DNA of 31,325 nt from JBCCCJ01 sp039029315 (GTDB taxonomy: Bacteria; Bacteroidota; Bacteroidia; J057). The position numbers and the translations under genes were made by a program. The stretch spans positions 1 to 31,325 of the forward strand of contig JBCCGK010000124.1 of NCBI GenBank assembly GCA_039029315.1. Reading direction: 5' to 3'. The notes below the pieces were generated by a model. It had not been told where the DNA came from and searched no databases. It saw only the letters and a list, made by a program, of their open reading frames with translations. Position 1 is the stretch's first letter. Every line of letters starts with the position of its first letter. Positions 8,768 to 17,625 of the stretch are shown here, one piece after another.

Positions 8768-9661
8768 ATGCAATTCATCAAAAAATGGCGCGGGAAGCGT
8801 CTTTATGAGGAGGCCACTCACTTCTATCAGGATCAAAATTACAAAGAGGCCTTGAAATATTTCAGGGAACTCAAAAAAGTCTTTCCGGATTGGTCTGAGC
8901 CTCCAGCCAATATGGCTTCCTGTTATTATTTTCTGGAAACCTATGATCGCGCATTGACTTTCATCGATCAAGCCTTGGCGTTGAAACCGGACCTTCCGCC
9001 CTATTTGTTCAACAAAGTCCTGATTCTTGTTGCGATCAAGCGATTGGAAGATGCGGAAGCAATTCTTAAACAATTACTGATCTTAGATCCTAACAATCGC
9101 CAGTATGTGGAATGTTACGGCAACATTCTCTATGAACAAGAGCGCTTTGAGGATGCCCTTCAACTGGCTTCAATGTTTTTACCCAAAGCCGAGGAACCGA
9201 TTCCTGTGCTGCTATTCATCGGGCAGCTTTATCAGAAGCTAGGCTTGCATCAGGACTGTGTTGATACATATTCGGAGGTATTGAATCGCGATCCTTCCCA
9301 TATTCATGCCTTAAATGGTCGAGGATTTCATCTGTTGCAATTAGAAGAATACTCTGATGCAATTGATGATTTCACCAAAGCCATAGAATTGCATCCCGAA
9401 TTCGCTTATGCTTATAACAACCGAGGATTTGCACGATTACAATTGGAGTATAATGAGGAAGCACTCGCAGACATCTCTACCTCCATCAAATTCGATTCCA
9501 GCAATTCCTACGCCTATAGAAACCTGGGCCATTATTATCTGGCAATGGAAGACACATCAAACGCTATACAAGCCTTCCAGCAAGCATTGGACCTGGGATT
9601 TACTGCCAACTATGGAACTGAGGTAGCGCTTCGTTTGCAACAATTAAGATCAACTGAATAA
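8768..9661 (+). CDS. Tetratricopeptide repeat protein
   Basis: This 297-residue protein is built almost wholly of about eight TPR units. The clearest are at about residues 46-79 (NMASCYYFLETYDRALTFID), 80-113 (DAEAILKQLLILDPN), 183-216 (LNGRGFHLLQLEEYSDAIDD), 217-250 (YNNRGFARLQLEYNEEALAD) and 251-284. No signal peptide or membrane segment is visible (MQFIKKWRGKRLYEEATHFY), so it is likely cytoplasmic and serves as a protein-protein scaffold. The partner is unknown. It lies 65 bases after the transglutaminase gene and 14 bases before the TIM-barrel gene. Confidence 0.88.
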   Translation: MQFIKKWRGKRLYEEATHFYQDQNYKEALKYFRELKKVFPDWSEPPANMASCYYFLETYDRALTFIDQALALKPDLPPYLFNKVLILVAIKRLEDAEAILKQLLILDPNNRQYVECYGNILYEQERFEDALQLASMFLPKAEEPIPVLLFIGQLYQKLGLHQDCVDTYSEVLNRDPSHIHALNGRGFHLLQLEEYSDAIDDFTKAIELHPEFAYAYNNRGFARLQLEYNEEALADISTSIKFDSSNSYAYRNLGHYYLAMEDTSNAIQAFQQALDLGFTANYGTEVALRLQQLRSTE

Positions 9662-9675
9662 TTCCCCCTAGCTGT

Positions 9676-10578
9676 ATGGGACCATCTATCAGTCGAAAAG
9701 AATTTCTCAAAGGAATGGCCGCTTTGCCAATTGCTTATGGCTTGAGATTTCCTCATTTCTTGTCCAAGGTCCAGTCTTCTCACCCCTGGAAGCTAAGTCT
9801 CAACGCCTACTCCTTTAACCGTCCTCTTAGAGATGGGACCATCGATTTGTTCGATCTGCTTGACTTCTGTGCCGAACAACAGTTTGCTGCGATAGATCCA
9901 ACGGCCTACTATTTTCCTGGTTATCCAGACATCCCATCGGATAGCTATCTCTATGAATTCAAACGCAAAGCCTTCTTATTGGGCCTGGATATCAGTGGCA
10001 CTGGGATAAGAAATGATTTTGCTGATCCTGACAAAGAAAAACGGGAAGCCGGTATCGAATTGATCAGGCAATGGATAGGTGTAGCTGCAAAAATGGGAGC
10101 ACCACATCTGAGAATTTTTACAGGAAGAAATCCTCATGAAGGATATTCAAGAGATCAGGTCTTTGAGTGGATGGCAGAAGCAATAGAGAGGTGTTGTGCT
10201 GATGGAAAAAAGCTTGGGGTCATGATAAGTTTGCAAAACCACAATGAGTTCCTCAAAACTGCAGAAGATGTCAATCGTCTGTTCGATATGATCGACTCTG
10301 ATTGGTTCGGACTCAATCAAGACATTGGGAGTTATCGCCAACATAATCCATATGAAGAAATTCCTCAGAACATCTCTCATACGATCACCTGGCAGATCAA
10401 GGAACATGTATGGATCAATGATGAGCAGGTCCCGACAGATTTTGTCAAACTGTTTCGAATCATCAAGCAAGCAAATTATCAAGGATACCTTCCCTTGGAA
10501 ACGCTTGGACCGGGCGATCCATATGAAAAGGTGCCCCTTCTTCTCAAAAATGTCAAGGAAGCATTGAGTCAACTCTGA
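9676..10578 (+). CDS. Sugar phosphate isomerase/epimerase-like TIM-barrel protein, probably exported
   Basis: This 300-residue protein belongs to the AP endonuclease 2/xylose-isomerase-like TIM-barrel superfamily. Metal-site landmarks are QNHN at about residue 190 (where many relatives have ENH), then LNQDIGSYR, IKEHVWIND, and LETLGPG near the end. The N-terminus reads SRKEFLKGMAALPIAYGL, resembling a Tat signal, but with RK where RR is canonical. This family in Bacteroidota often carries such a leader and is thought to act on sugars in the periplasm. The substrate is unknown. It begins 14 bases after the TPR gene and is followed 41 bases later by the peptidase gene, so an operon is likely. 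Confidence 0.8.
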   Translation: MGPSISRKEFLKGMAALPIAYGLRFPHFLSKVQSSHPWKLSLNAYSFNRPLRDGTIDLFDLLDFCAEQQFAAIDPTAYYFPGYPDIPSDSYLYEFKRKAFLLGLDISGTGIRNDFADPDKEKREAGIELIRQWIGVAAKMGAPHLRIFTGRNPHEGYSRDQVFEWMAEAIERCCADGKKLGVMISLQNHNEFLKTAEDVNRLFDMIDSDWFGLNQDIGSYRQHNPYEEIPQNISHTITWQIKEHVWINDEQVPTDFVKLFRIIKQANYQGYLPLETLGPGDPYEKVPLLLKNVKEALSQL

Positions 10579-10619
10579 CGAAAGCCCTATATTGAGCAAA
10601 AATCCTTCAATCTCTGGCA

Positions 10620-11663
10620 ATGAAAAATCTATCTCTACTCTTACTTATCTGCATCTTAGCTGCTTATGGTTGTGGTGAGAAGCAACAATCCTCCACTTCT
10701 TTCCCGGCAGATTACCTGGATTTCTCCAATCGAGATGACCAATCAACTGGGGGAATCAAAATGATTCCTATCTCTACTCCTGTTGGTGAATTCAAGGTTT
10801 GGACCAAACGCGTAGGGACCAACCCTCGCATGAAAGTCCTGTTGTTGCATGGGGGTCCCGGCGGCACGCATGAATTTTTTGAGTGCTTTGATGGCTATTT
10901 TCCACAAGAAGGCATAGAATATATTTATTACGATCAGCTGGGTTCCTATTATAGCGACCAACCAACAGATAGTGCCCTCTGGGACAATGATCGATTTGTA
11001 GAAGAAGTCGAACAAGTCCGCAAAGCATTGGGGCTGGACAAGAACAACTTCTATCTCTATGGTCAGTCATGGGGAGGAATTCTGGCGATTGATTATGCGC
11101 TCAAATATCAAGCGCATCTCAAAGGATTGATCATTTCGAATATGGTGTCCAGCATCCCCGAATACAACAGATATGCCAAAGAAGTTCTCGGCCCTCAAAT
11201 GCCTCCAGAAGTCCTGAAAGAGATCATGGACATCGAAGCTGCTGAAGATTTCTCCAATCCTCGATATAATGAATTGTTGTTTGAGCATCACTATACCGCC
11301 CATATTCTTCGCAAGCCGCTCGATCAATGGCCAGAAGCAGTCAATCGAGCCTTCAAGCATCTGAATCCGATCGTGTACATCTATATGCAGGGATACAGTG
11401 AGTTTGGTATCAGCGGTGATGCGACTCTGCTTGATTGGGACAGATCCGGTGATTTGCCACTGATTACTGTACCAACACTTACCGTCGGTGGTCAGCATGA
11501 CACCATGGACCCTGAGCATATGAAATGGATGGCCACACAGGTCAAAAATGGTCGATACCTCCATTGTCCTAATGGTAGCCATCTTGCTCAGTACGATGAT
11601 CAAAAGGTCTTTTTTGGCGGCCTGATTCAGTTTATCAAAGATGTTGACACAGGACAGATGTAG
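10620..11663 (+). CDS. Proline iminopeptidase-like alpha/beta-hydrolase lipoprotein
   Basis: This 347-residue protein has a lipobox (ILAAYGC, then GEKQQSS), so it is membrane-anchored and outside the cytoplasm. The alpha/beta-hydrolase fold is shown by HGGPGG (oxyanion loop, about residue 78), GQSWGG (nucleophile serine, about 150), an acid in GGQHDTMDP (about 295), and a histidine in GSHLAQYDD (about 320). HGGPGG and GQSWGG are the signatures of peptidase family S33 prolyl aminopeptidases. The role would be to remove N-terminal proline or other residues from peptides in the periplasm. Alternatives are tricorn-interacting-factor-like aminopeptidases or a hydrolase of another amide or ester. 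Confidence 0.85.
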   Translation: MKNLSLLLLICILAAYGCGEKQQSSTSFPADYLDFSNRDDQSTGGIKMIPISTPVGEFKVWTKRVGTNPRMKVLLLHGGPGGTHEFFECFDGYFPQEGIEYIYYDQLGSYYSDQPTDSALWDNDRFVEEVEQVRKALGLDKNNFYLYGQSWGGILAIDYALKYQAHLKGLIISNMVSSIPEYNRYAKEVLGPQMPPEVLKEIMDIEAAEDFSNPRYNELLFEHHYTAHILRKPLDQWPEAVNRAFKHLNPIVYIYMQGYSEFGISGDATLLDWDRSGDLPLITVPTLTVGGQHDTMDPEHMKWMATQVKNGRYLHCPNGSHLAQYDDQKVFFGGLIQFIKDVDTGQM

Positions 11664-11699
11664 GCATTGGGGCCTCCAGAACTGTTGATTCTCTTCCAG

Positions 11700-11768
11700 C
11701 TACATTTTCCAAAGCAGAACAAGACCAAATGTAGGAAGTCCTCCTGTTTCCCTTTTTTACAGGAAACA
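11700..11768. terminator. Two hairpins between the peptidase and sulfotransferase-phosphatase genes
   Basis: CTACATTT (11700-11707) and AAATGTAG (11727-11734) form an 8-bp perfect inverted repeat around a 19-base loop. Immediately after, TGTTTCC (11745-11751) and GGAAACA (11762-11768) form a 7-bp repeat with a T-rich loop. One or both may end the peptidase transcript. Neither is followed by a classic T-tail. Confidence 0.3.
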
Positions 11769-11787
11769 TCTATGATTGAACTTTTTA

Positions 11788-11795
11788 TACTTTTG
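11788..11795 (+). promoter_or_regulatory. Candidate -7 promoter box TACTTTTG
   Basis: TACTTTTG exactly matches TAnnTTTG and lies 13 bases before the ATG at 11809, implying a nearly leaderless transcript. I found no TTG at the expected -33 distance. It overlaps a longer reading frame starting with TTG at 11776, which supports using the ATG at 11809. Confidence 0.35.
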
Positions 11796-11808
11796 GTACC
11801 TTTGTTCT

Positions 11809-14505
11809 ATGACACATACAACAAAGACCATACTTCTCCTTTTCATTTCAGTCTGGGGAGTAGTTCCGCTTAGCGGGCAAGGACACCTTCCAGGGATCAG
11901 CATCCATGAGGAAGGCGCAACTGACCCAGCTTACCGTTTGTACAACAGTCGCAATCTGGAAGTTGCCCATCTCATCAATCCGAAGGGCCGCTATCTTCAT
12001 AGTTGGGCATACAATCAGGGTCAAAGTTGGCATTATGCAGAGATGTTGCCCAATGGCCATCTGATAGCGATCATCAAGGATCAACAGGTGATCGAACTGG
12101 ATTGGAATAGCCAATTGGTCTGGAAGGCAGAGGTGAGAGCACATCATGATTTTGCCAGAAAAAAGAACGGAAATACCCTGGTCCTAAGCAGAAAAACCCT
12201 TGCTGATCCCTGGGGAAGTGGTCGCCAACTCTCCCTTGACCGAATCCTAGAATTTGACCGGAATGGCAGATACAAATCCACCTGGAATTATGAAGCACAT
12301 GAAAAGGAACTCGCTGCATTTGTCAACCTTCCTACCCAAACAAGGTCCCAATTCAAGGATTGGCCTCACCTGAACACATTGGAAGTCTTGCCAGTCAATC
12401 CTTCGGGAGACAAAGACAAGCGATTTCGCGAAGGGAACCTGCTCATCTGTGGCCGACACGCCAACTTCATTGCCATCCTTCACCGAAGCAATGGCAAGGT
12501 CTTATGGGCCTGGGGAACAGAAGAACTACAAGGCCCGCATATGCCAACTATGCTCCCCAACGGCAACATTCTGATCTATGACAATGGACATCATTCAGAT
12601 CAGCAATCGAGAGGATATTCCAGGGTGATTGAACTCAATCCTATAACGGAACAGATTATTTGGGAATATACAGCCTCTCCCAAAGAAAGCTTTTTTTCCC
12701 CGGCCCGGGGGTCGGCAGAACGCTTGCCCAATGGCAATACCTTGATCTCTGATTCAGACAATGGTCGTCTGTTTGAGGTAACAAAAGAAGGAAAAACGGT
12801 CTGGGAATACCTCAATCCTGATAAGCGCGCCGACGGCAGCCTCCAGGCATTCTATCGAACAGTTCCTTATACCTCCGATGAGGTAGATCCGTTGTTGCAA
12901 CAACACGGATTGGTTCCGGATTTTACTCAAAAAGAATGGAAAGAAATCAATCGAAAGAGTCTGGACCAGATTCAATACAAACGCCTCAATCGGGAATCGA
13001 TCAGCCAAATTGAGGTTGGTTATCTGGATGATGCACACAAATTTGGTCTAAGTTTACTAGACAGCTTTCCCGATGATGAGGAAGGCTTGTTCGTCATGAG
13101 TCTCCTTCACAGCCGCAGGCATAATCTACCTGAAGCCATGAAATATGTCAAGTTGGCCGCTGAAAAAGGATTTCAGCTGGAACGCTATGCCATAGATTTG
13201 GAGGGGGTGCTGAAACCGCTTATCCAGAGCGAAGCCTTTCAGGAGTTTGCAAGGCGGCAAGATCTGTCTCCCATTACACATGGTCCCATGTTAGGCGCTG
13301 TTACGGATCGTTCTGCCAGGATTTGGTTGCGTGCCAATGGGCCCCAACAAATCAGCATTCACATCAAGGACGAGGCAGGAAAGATGATCGAACATTCAGC
13401 TTTGTTTTCTCCAGCGTCAGAGGAGGATTATGTCTATGAATTTCCCATAGAGGGACTGGAACCCAATCAAGTCTATATGTATGAGATCTGGGTCAAACAC
13501 CAACAAATAGGCCCGTCTCATTCGTTTCGGACGGCAGTAAGCAAAGGGACTGCAACAGCCTTCACTCTGGGGTTTGGTGGAGGAGCTGGATTTACCCCCT
13601 GGAATGAACGCGTTTGGGATACTTTGAGCACATATGGGCCAGAAGTATTTTTGGCAATGGGAGATAATGTATACATCGATCATCCAGAACGGCCCATGAC
13701 GCAACGATTTTGTTATTTCCGCCGCCAAAGTCGACCAGAATATCGTCGCTTCATTGCCACTACAGCTCAATATGCCATCTGGGATGATCATGATTTCACC
13801 TACAATGATTCTCGCGGAGGACCAGCTAAGGATCAGCCCTACTGGAAACGAGATGTTCTGAAAATTTTCCAACAAAATTGGGTCAATCCCGCCTATGGAG
13901 GAGGCGAAACTGATCCTGGAATCTGGCATAGCTTCTCCAGGGGAGACGTAGACATCTTCATGTTGGATTGTCGCTACTATCGGGAGAATCCCGCCGCTCC
14001 ATCAGCATCTATGCTCGGTCCCGTTCAGAAACAATGGCTCAAAGATCAACTCCTTGGGTCCACAGCTACTTTCAAAATCATTGCCTCTTCTGTTCCCTGG
14101 GCCAAAGACACCAAGCCAGGGAGCAAAGATACCTGGGATGGCCACCCGGAAGAACGAGAAGAAATATTCAACTGGATTGAGGAGAACAAAATCGAAGGTG
14201 TAGTGTTGGTTTCTGCGGACAGACATCGTTCGGATGCGTGGAAGATCCAGCGTCCCAATGGCTATCCGCTTTATGAATTCATGAGCTCCAGACTCACAAA
14301 TATGCATGTACACAAGGTGATGCCGGGATCATTGTTTGGGTACAATCAAAAACAGTCCTTCGGTTTGCTGGAATTTGACACAACAGTAAAGGACCCACAA
14401 CTGGTGTATCGCATCATCAGCATAGACAATGAGGAAATTCATCGAATGACTGTGTATCGCAGCCAATTACTGTTTCCCTCAAAAAAACAGAAGAAAAAGA
14501 AATAG
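11809..14505 (+). CDS. Secreted arylsulfotransferase-like / PhoD-like phosphatase fusion protein
   Basis: This 898-residue protein starts at the ATG at 11809 (MTHTTKTILLLFISVWGVVP signal peptide, cleavage after LSGQ). Residues about 30-370 look like an arylsulfotransferase (ASST) beta-propeller, with repeated histidine-plus-LPNGN blades: WPHLNTLEVLP, GPHMPTMLPNGNILIYDNG and GSAERLPNGNTLI. A helical, TPR-like linker follows (about 395-470). Residues about 490-880 are PhoD-like: an Ig-like entry (GPMLGAVTDRSARIWLR), MGDNVYIDHPE at about 617, DDHDF at about 659, LDCRYYR at about 719 and SADRHRSD at about 802. These supply the usual metal-binding residues. The product is probably periplasmic or extracellular and acts on sulfate and phosphate esters. 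Fusion of the two enzymes in one chain is unusual. The gene is convergent with the cox operon. Confidence 0.82.
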   Translation: MTHTTKTILLLFISVWGVVPLSGQGHLPGISIHEEGATDPAYRLYNSRNLEVAHLINPKGRYLHSWAYNQGQSWHYAEMLPNGHLIAIIKDQQVIELDWNSQLVWKAEVRAHHDFARKKNGNTLVLSRKTLADPWGSGRQLSLDRILEFDRNGRYKSTWNYEAHEKELAAFVNLPTQTRSQFKDWPHLNTLEVLPVNPSGDKDKRFREGNLLICGRHANFIAILHRSNGKVLWAWGTEELQGPHMPTMLPNGNILIYDNGHHSDQQSRGYSRVIELNPITEQIIWEYTASPKESFFSPARGSAERLPNGNTLISDSDNGRLFEVTKEGKTVWEYLNPDKRADGSLQAFYRTVPYTSDEVDPLLQQHGLVPDFTQKEWKEINRKSLDQIQYKRLNRESISQIEVGYLDDAHKFGLSLLDSFPDDEEGLFVMSLLHSRRHNLPEAMKYVKLAAEKGFQLERYAIDLEGVLKPLIQSEAFQEFARRQDLSPITHGPMLGAVTDRSARIWLRANGPQQISIHIKDEAGKMIEHSALFSPASEEDYVYEFPIEGLEPNQVYMYEIWVKHQQIGPSHSFRTAVSKGTATAFTLGFGGGAGFTPWNERVWDTLSTYGPEVFLAMGDNVYIDHPERPMTQRFCYFRRQSRPEYRRFIATTAQYAIWDDHDFTYNDSRGGPAKDQPYWKRDVLKIFQQNWVNPAYGGGETDPGIWHSFSRGDVDIFMLDCRYYRENPAAPSASMLGPVQKQWLKDQLLGSTATFKIIASSVPWAKDTKPGSKDTWDGHPEEREEIFNWIEENKIEGVVLVSADRHRSDAWKIQRPNGYPLYEFMSSRLTNMHVHKVMPGSLFGYNQKQSFGLLEFDTTVKDPQLVYRIISIDNEEIHRMTVYRSQLLFPSKKQKKKK

Positions 14506-14526
14506 ATGTAAGTAATTCGCTACCTC

Positions 14527-15516
14527 CTAGCTGGTCACGGCATACTTCTCAGGAGCTTGTTCAAAGGACACTTTACAATTATCACAACAGAAATAATAGG
14601 ATTCTCCCTTATACTCAATCACATGTTTGGCGGTACTCTTTTGGACAGGAATGTTGCAAACAGGATTGATGTACAGGTCCGCGGCCAATTCTCCGGAGAG
14701 AGCTGATTCTACAGGGGTGAGTTCGAACAACTGTCTGGCTTCTCCGCGCATTTCGGAGATAATTTGTGCCAGAATACTGACTGCGACCTCTTCTGGAAGT
14801 TTGGCATTGATGTCAAGCCCTGCCGGTGTCTTGACTTGTTGGAGTCTGCTGGAAGGAATCCCCAAATCCATCAAAGAGCGAAAAATCGCATTGGCTTTGC
14901 GACGGCTGGCGACAAAGGCCACATAAGGAATATCTGTCGCCAATGCTTGCTGTAAGGCTCGTTCATCTCCTTCTCCCTGGGTAGAAATGACCACAAAGGT
15001 ATGTGGACCAAATTGTTGTTCAGGAAAATCTTTTGGAGCAATTACCCGATCTGCCCCTTTATATGCCACAATATCTACCTCTCGTCCTACCACCGTTACT
15101 GCATAATCCATGGCTTTGGCTATTCGATGAAGGGCCATTGCGACATGAGAATTGTTGCCCATGATGACAATATGAGGTTTGGGGAGAATGGGTTCTATGT
15201 ATACCTCGACAGCTCCCCCGCTTTGGCAGGTCATTTTGTAGTCAATCACACCAGATTGTGCCTCTAGCTCTGCTTTGGGACTAATTCGTACCATCCTTGG
15301 CTTCCCATCCTGCATGGAAATCAAGGCTTCCTTCAAAATGATCCCTCTGGTACAGCCTCCCCCAATCCAGCCAATGATCTCACCACTTTTTTTGATGATG
15401 GCCTTGTCTCCGGGTTTGCCAGAAGAAGGAATTGTTCGCCGAACCACCATGGCCAATGCAAAGGGTTCCTGCTCCTGGTATAATTGATTGCTTTGTTGTA
15501 GAAAATCACTAAACAT
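14527..15516 (-). CDS. coxF: XdhC/CoxF-like CODH maturation protein with C-terminal YHS domain
   Basis: This 329-residue protein is the last gene of the cox operon. The N-terminal CoxI/XdhC part (residues 1-110) includes VVRRTIPSSGKPGDKAIIKK and GWIGGGCTRG, whose cysteine is conserved in the family. A Rossmann-type XdhC_C domain follows at about 120-265 (PHIVIMGNNSHVAMALHRIA). XdhC proteins bind molybdenum cofactor and assist sulfuration and insertion into molybdenum hydroxylases, and CoxF does this for CO dehydrogenase. The last 50 residues are a YHS metal-binding domain (INPVCNIPVQ, then YYFCCDNCKVSFEQAPEKY) with four cysteines. This suggests a metal such as copper is handled as well. Its start overlaps the coxE stop by eight bases. 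The coxF symbol is by context; it could equally be named coxI. Confidence 0.85.
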   Translation of the reverse strand: MFSDFLQQSNQLYQEQEPFALAMVVRRTIPSSGKPGDKAIIKKSGEIIGWIGGGCTRGIILKEALISMQDGKPRMVRISPKAELEAQSGVIDYKMTCQSGGAVEVYIEPILPKPHIVIMGNNSHVAMALHRIAKAMDYAVTVVGREVDIVAYKGADRVIAPKDFPEQQFGPHTFVVISTQGEGDERALQQALATDIPYVAFVASRRKANAIFRSLMDLGIPSSRLQQVKTPAGLDINAKLPEEVAVSILAQIISEMRGEARQLFELTPVESALSGELAADLYINPVCNIPVQKSTAKHVIEYKGESYYFCCDNCKVSFEQAPEKYAVTS

Positions 15517-16651
15517 GGATCAATAAATTTTCTAATTCCAAAATACTCTGAAGGTTGTGTGCTGAACGAAATACATCAATGGAAGGCATCGCAGCCTTCA
15601 TACCTCGAGCAATCGGTTCATAGCCTGCCATTCCTTTCAGCGGGTTCAACCAAATCAGTTGGCGCGTTCGCAATCGAATCTTTGAGGTTTCTTTTGCCAA
15701 CTCACCTGGATCTCCCGTCTCCAAGCCATCGCTTAAGATCAGAACAGTAGACCTCCCATTGAGAACGCGTTTTGCATACGATCGGTTGAATTCTTTGAAA
15801 CAATCCCCGATTCTTGTTCCGCTAGACCAGTTGTTGGCTTCCTTCGACAACTGAACCAAGGTCCGATCCAGCAATTTGGGTTCCAACATCTCACTGATCC
15901 GAATGAGTTTTGTGCTGAATAAAAATGCTTCGATTTGAGAAAAATGCGCCTTCAATGCACAGATAAATCGCAACAAAAAGAAGCTATACTTATCCATCGA
16001 GCCACTCACATCCAGCAAAATCACCAAACGCTGTTTCTGCTGAATCCTATCCTTGAACTGTAGCTGTAAGGGCAAGCCACCGGAGGCGAGACTTTTTCGG
16101 ATGGTTTGGCGCAAATCGAGCCTGCCTTTGCGGATCGAACGCTTTTGACGACGTTTCAATCGCAGACTCATTTGTTTCCACAATTTCCAGGCGAGTGCTT
16201 CCAAATAGGCATGATCCACTTGGGCTACTTGCGAAAAATCTGTTTTTACCAGTCGCTCCACCGCATTGGCTCCAGTGATTTCTTTGTTTTCTCGTTCGGC
16301 TTCTTCTGTTTGTCCCTGTCCCATCATCACCACAGAACCTTTGGGATCTCTCTGCATATTGGATTGATTGAAATAGGTCATCCTGCTGGTGAATCCTACT
16401 TTTTCCATTCCCCAATATTCATCAAAGATCTCATCAAATAGCTCTCCATCTTCTGGAGAGCAACAAAAAATCGCTTTCAAAGCATATCGAAAGGAAGATT
16501 TCTCTTTGATGGTTCCCAATTGAGCAGCCGCTAATCCGACCAGGCATTCTTCCACCCCTACATTCAATCCCTTCACCCTCGCCATATTGGCAAAGCCAAC
16601 CAGGGCATCGATGAGCCCTTCCTGTGATTGATATCTGATCGGGGGTTCCAC
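15509..16651 (-). CDS. coxE: CoxE-like VWA-domain protein for CODH active-site assembly
   Basis: This 380-residue protein appears to start with GTG at 16651. Residues about 205-370 are a von Willebrand A domain of the CoxE type, with the metal-ion-dependent adhesion motif DVSGS at 214-218. The N-terminal half is charged and helical, including a strongly basic stretch (RLKRRQKRSIRKGRLDLR) before the VWA fold. In Oligotropha carboxidovorans CoxE works with the AAA ATPase CoxD and with CoxF to build the Mo-Cu-S cluster of CO dehydrogenase after the polypeptide has folded. Here it lies 71 bases after coxD and overlaps the XdhC-like gene by eight bases. The MIDAS motif appears intact. Confidence 0.9.
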   Translation of the reverse strand: MEPPIRYQSQEGLIDALVGFANMARVKGLNVGVEECLVGLAAAQLGTIKEKSSFRYALKAIFCCSPEDGELFDEIFDEYWGMEKVGFTSRMTYFNQSNMQRDPKGSVVMMGQGQTEEAERENKEITGANAVERLVKTDFSQVAQVDHAYLEALAWKLWKQMSLRLKRRQKRSIRKGRLDLRQTIRKSLASGGLPLQLQFKDRIQQKQRLVILLDVSGSMDKYSFFLLRFICALKAHFSQIEAFLFSTKLIRISEMLEPKLLDRTLVQLSKEANNWSSGTRIGDCFKEFNRSYAKRVLNGRSTVLILSDGLETGDPGELAKETSKIRLRTRQLIWLNPLKGMAGYEPIARGMKAAMPSIDVFRSAHNLQSILELENLLIHV

Positions 16652-16722
16652 TGTTTGTCTGGATCAGGAGTGTCTCAAAGGTGTTCAAACGAAAAAGGGA
16701 AAGATGTTAGATTGGTCTTCCC

Positions 16723-17619
16723 TTACCGGATTTTTTCTAATAAAGTAGACAACACTTCTCCTTTGAAGGAAGCAATGTCATCCGAGGATTTCAGCAGGCA
16801 GCCCAGGGTTGTTTCGATGCTTTCAGGACTGAGATTTTTGAAGCCCAATGCCAACAATCCTTGCGCCCAATCGAGGGTTTCGGCTACTCCCGGAACTTTG
16901 TCTACCTCCTGCTGCCTTACTTCTTGCACAAAGCTCACCAATTGTTCGATCAATTGAGGTTCGAGTCCCGGCATATGTTTTTGGACGATCTGCATCTCCT
17001 TCTCCCGATCAGGATAAGGAATCCAGTAATAGAGACACCTGCGTTTCAGCGCATCCCCAAGCTCGCGGGTTCGATTGGACGTCAAAATCACCAAGGGCTT
17101 ATGCACTGCCTTCACCGTTCCAAGTTCAGGAATGCTGATTTGGAAAGCTGATAGTAGCTCCAACAAAAATGCTTCAAACTCCTCATCAGCGCGATCGATT
17201 TCATCAATCAATAAGACCGGTGGGACATCTTTGGCGCGAATGGCTTGGAGAAGCGGTCGTTCCAGCAAAAATTCTTCACTGAAAATGAAGCGTGTTTTTT
17301 CTTCTTCTGATTTATCAGAATGTTCCTGGATTTTGATGGAGATGAGCTGTTTCTGATAATTCCATTCATAGACGGCTGTGCTCACATCCAGCCCTTCATA
17401 GCATTGTAAGCGAATCAGAGGTAGCTGAAGCCAGTTGGAGAGAATATTTGCAACTTCTGTTTTCCCGACCCCTGGATTCCCTTCTAATAAGAGGGGCTTT
17501 CTTAGGTTTAGGGATAAAAACAGAATGGTTGCTAATTCTTGATCAGCCACATACCCCAATTGGTCAAATCCATCTTTGATTGCCTGAGGGGAAGTTGCTT
17601 GAGTAAGTTGATCTGACAT
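16723..17619 (-). CDS. coxD: CoxD, MoxR-family AAA+ ATPase for CODH maturation
   Basis: This 298-residue ATPase has Walker A GNPGVGKT (residues 47-54), Walker B LLIDEID (135-141), a sensor-1 asparagine in VILTSNRTRELGDALKRRC (which also contains the arginine finger region), and a C-terminal lid domain. The length and the phrase LKRRCLYYWIPYP are typical of CoxD/MoxR proteins. It probably remodels apo-CODH so that sulfur and copper can be inserted, together with CoxE. It begins six bases after the coxG stop and is followed 71 bases later by coxE, in the same transcription unit. MoxR-VWA pairs occur in many other systems, but this position right after coxMSL-G makes the assignment firm. Confidence 0.93.
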   Translation of the reverse strand: MSDQLTQATSPQAIKDGFDQLGYVADQELATILFLSLNLRKPLLLEGNPGVGKTEVANILSNWLQLPLIRLQCYEGLDVSTAVYEWNYQKQLISIKIQEHSDKSEEEKTRFIFSEEFLLERPLLQAIRAKDVPPVLLIDEIDRADEEFEAFLLELLSAFQISIPELGTVKAVHKPLVILTSNRTRELGDALKRRCLYYWIPYPDREKEMQIVQKHMPGLEPQLIEQLVSFVQEVRQQEVDKVPGVAETLDWAQGLLALGFKNLSPESIETTLGCLLKSSDDIASFKGEVLSTLLEKIR

Positions 17620-17625
17620 ATTGCT

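Noticed and set aside
11067..11603. A 178-residue open frame antisense to the peptidase gene
   Set aside because: The S33 hydrolase motifs on the plus strand explain this region fully.
13417..13929. A 170-residue open frame antisense to the PhoD-like domain
   Set aside because: It is a shadow of a well-supported coding region and has no motif of its own.
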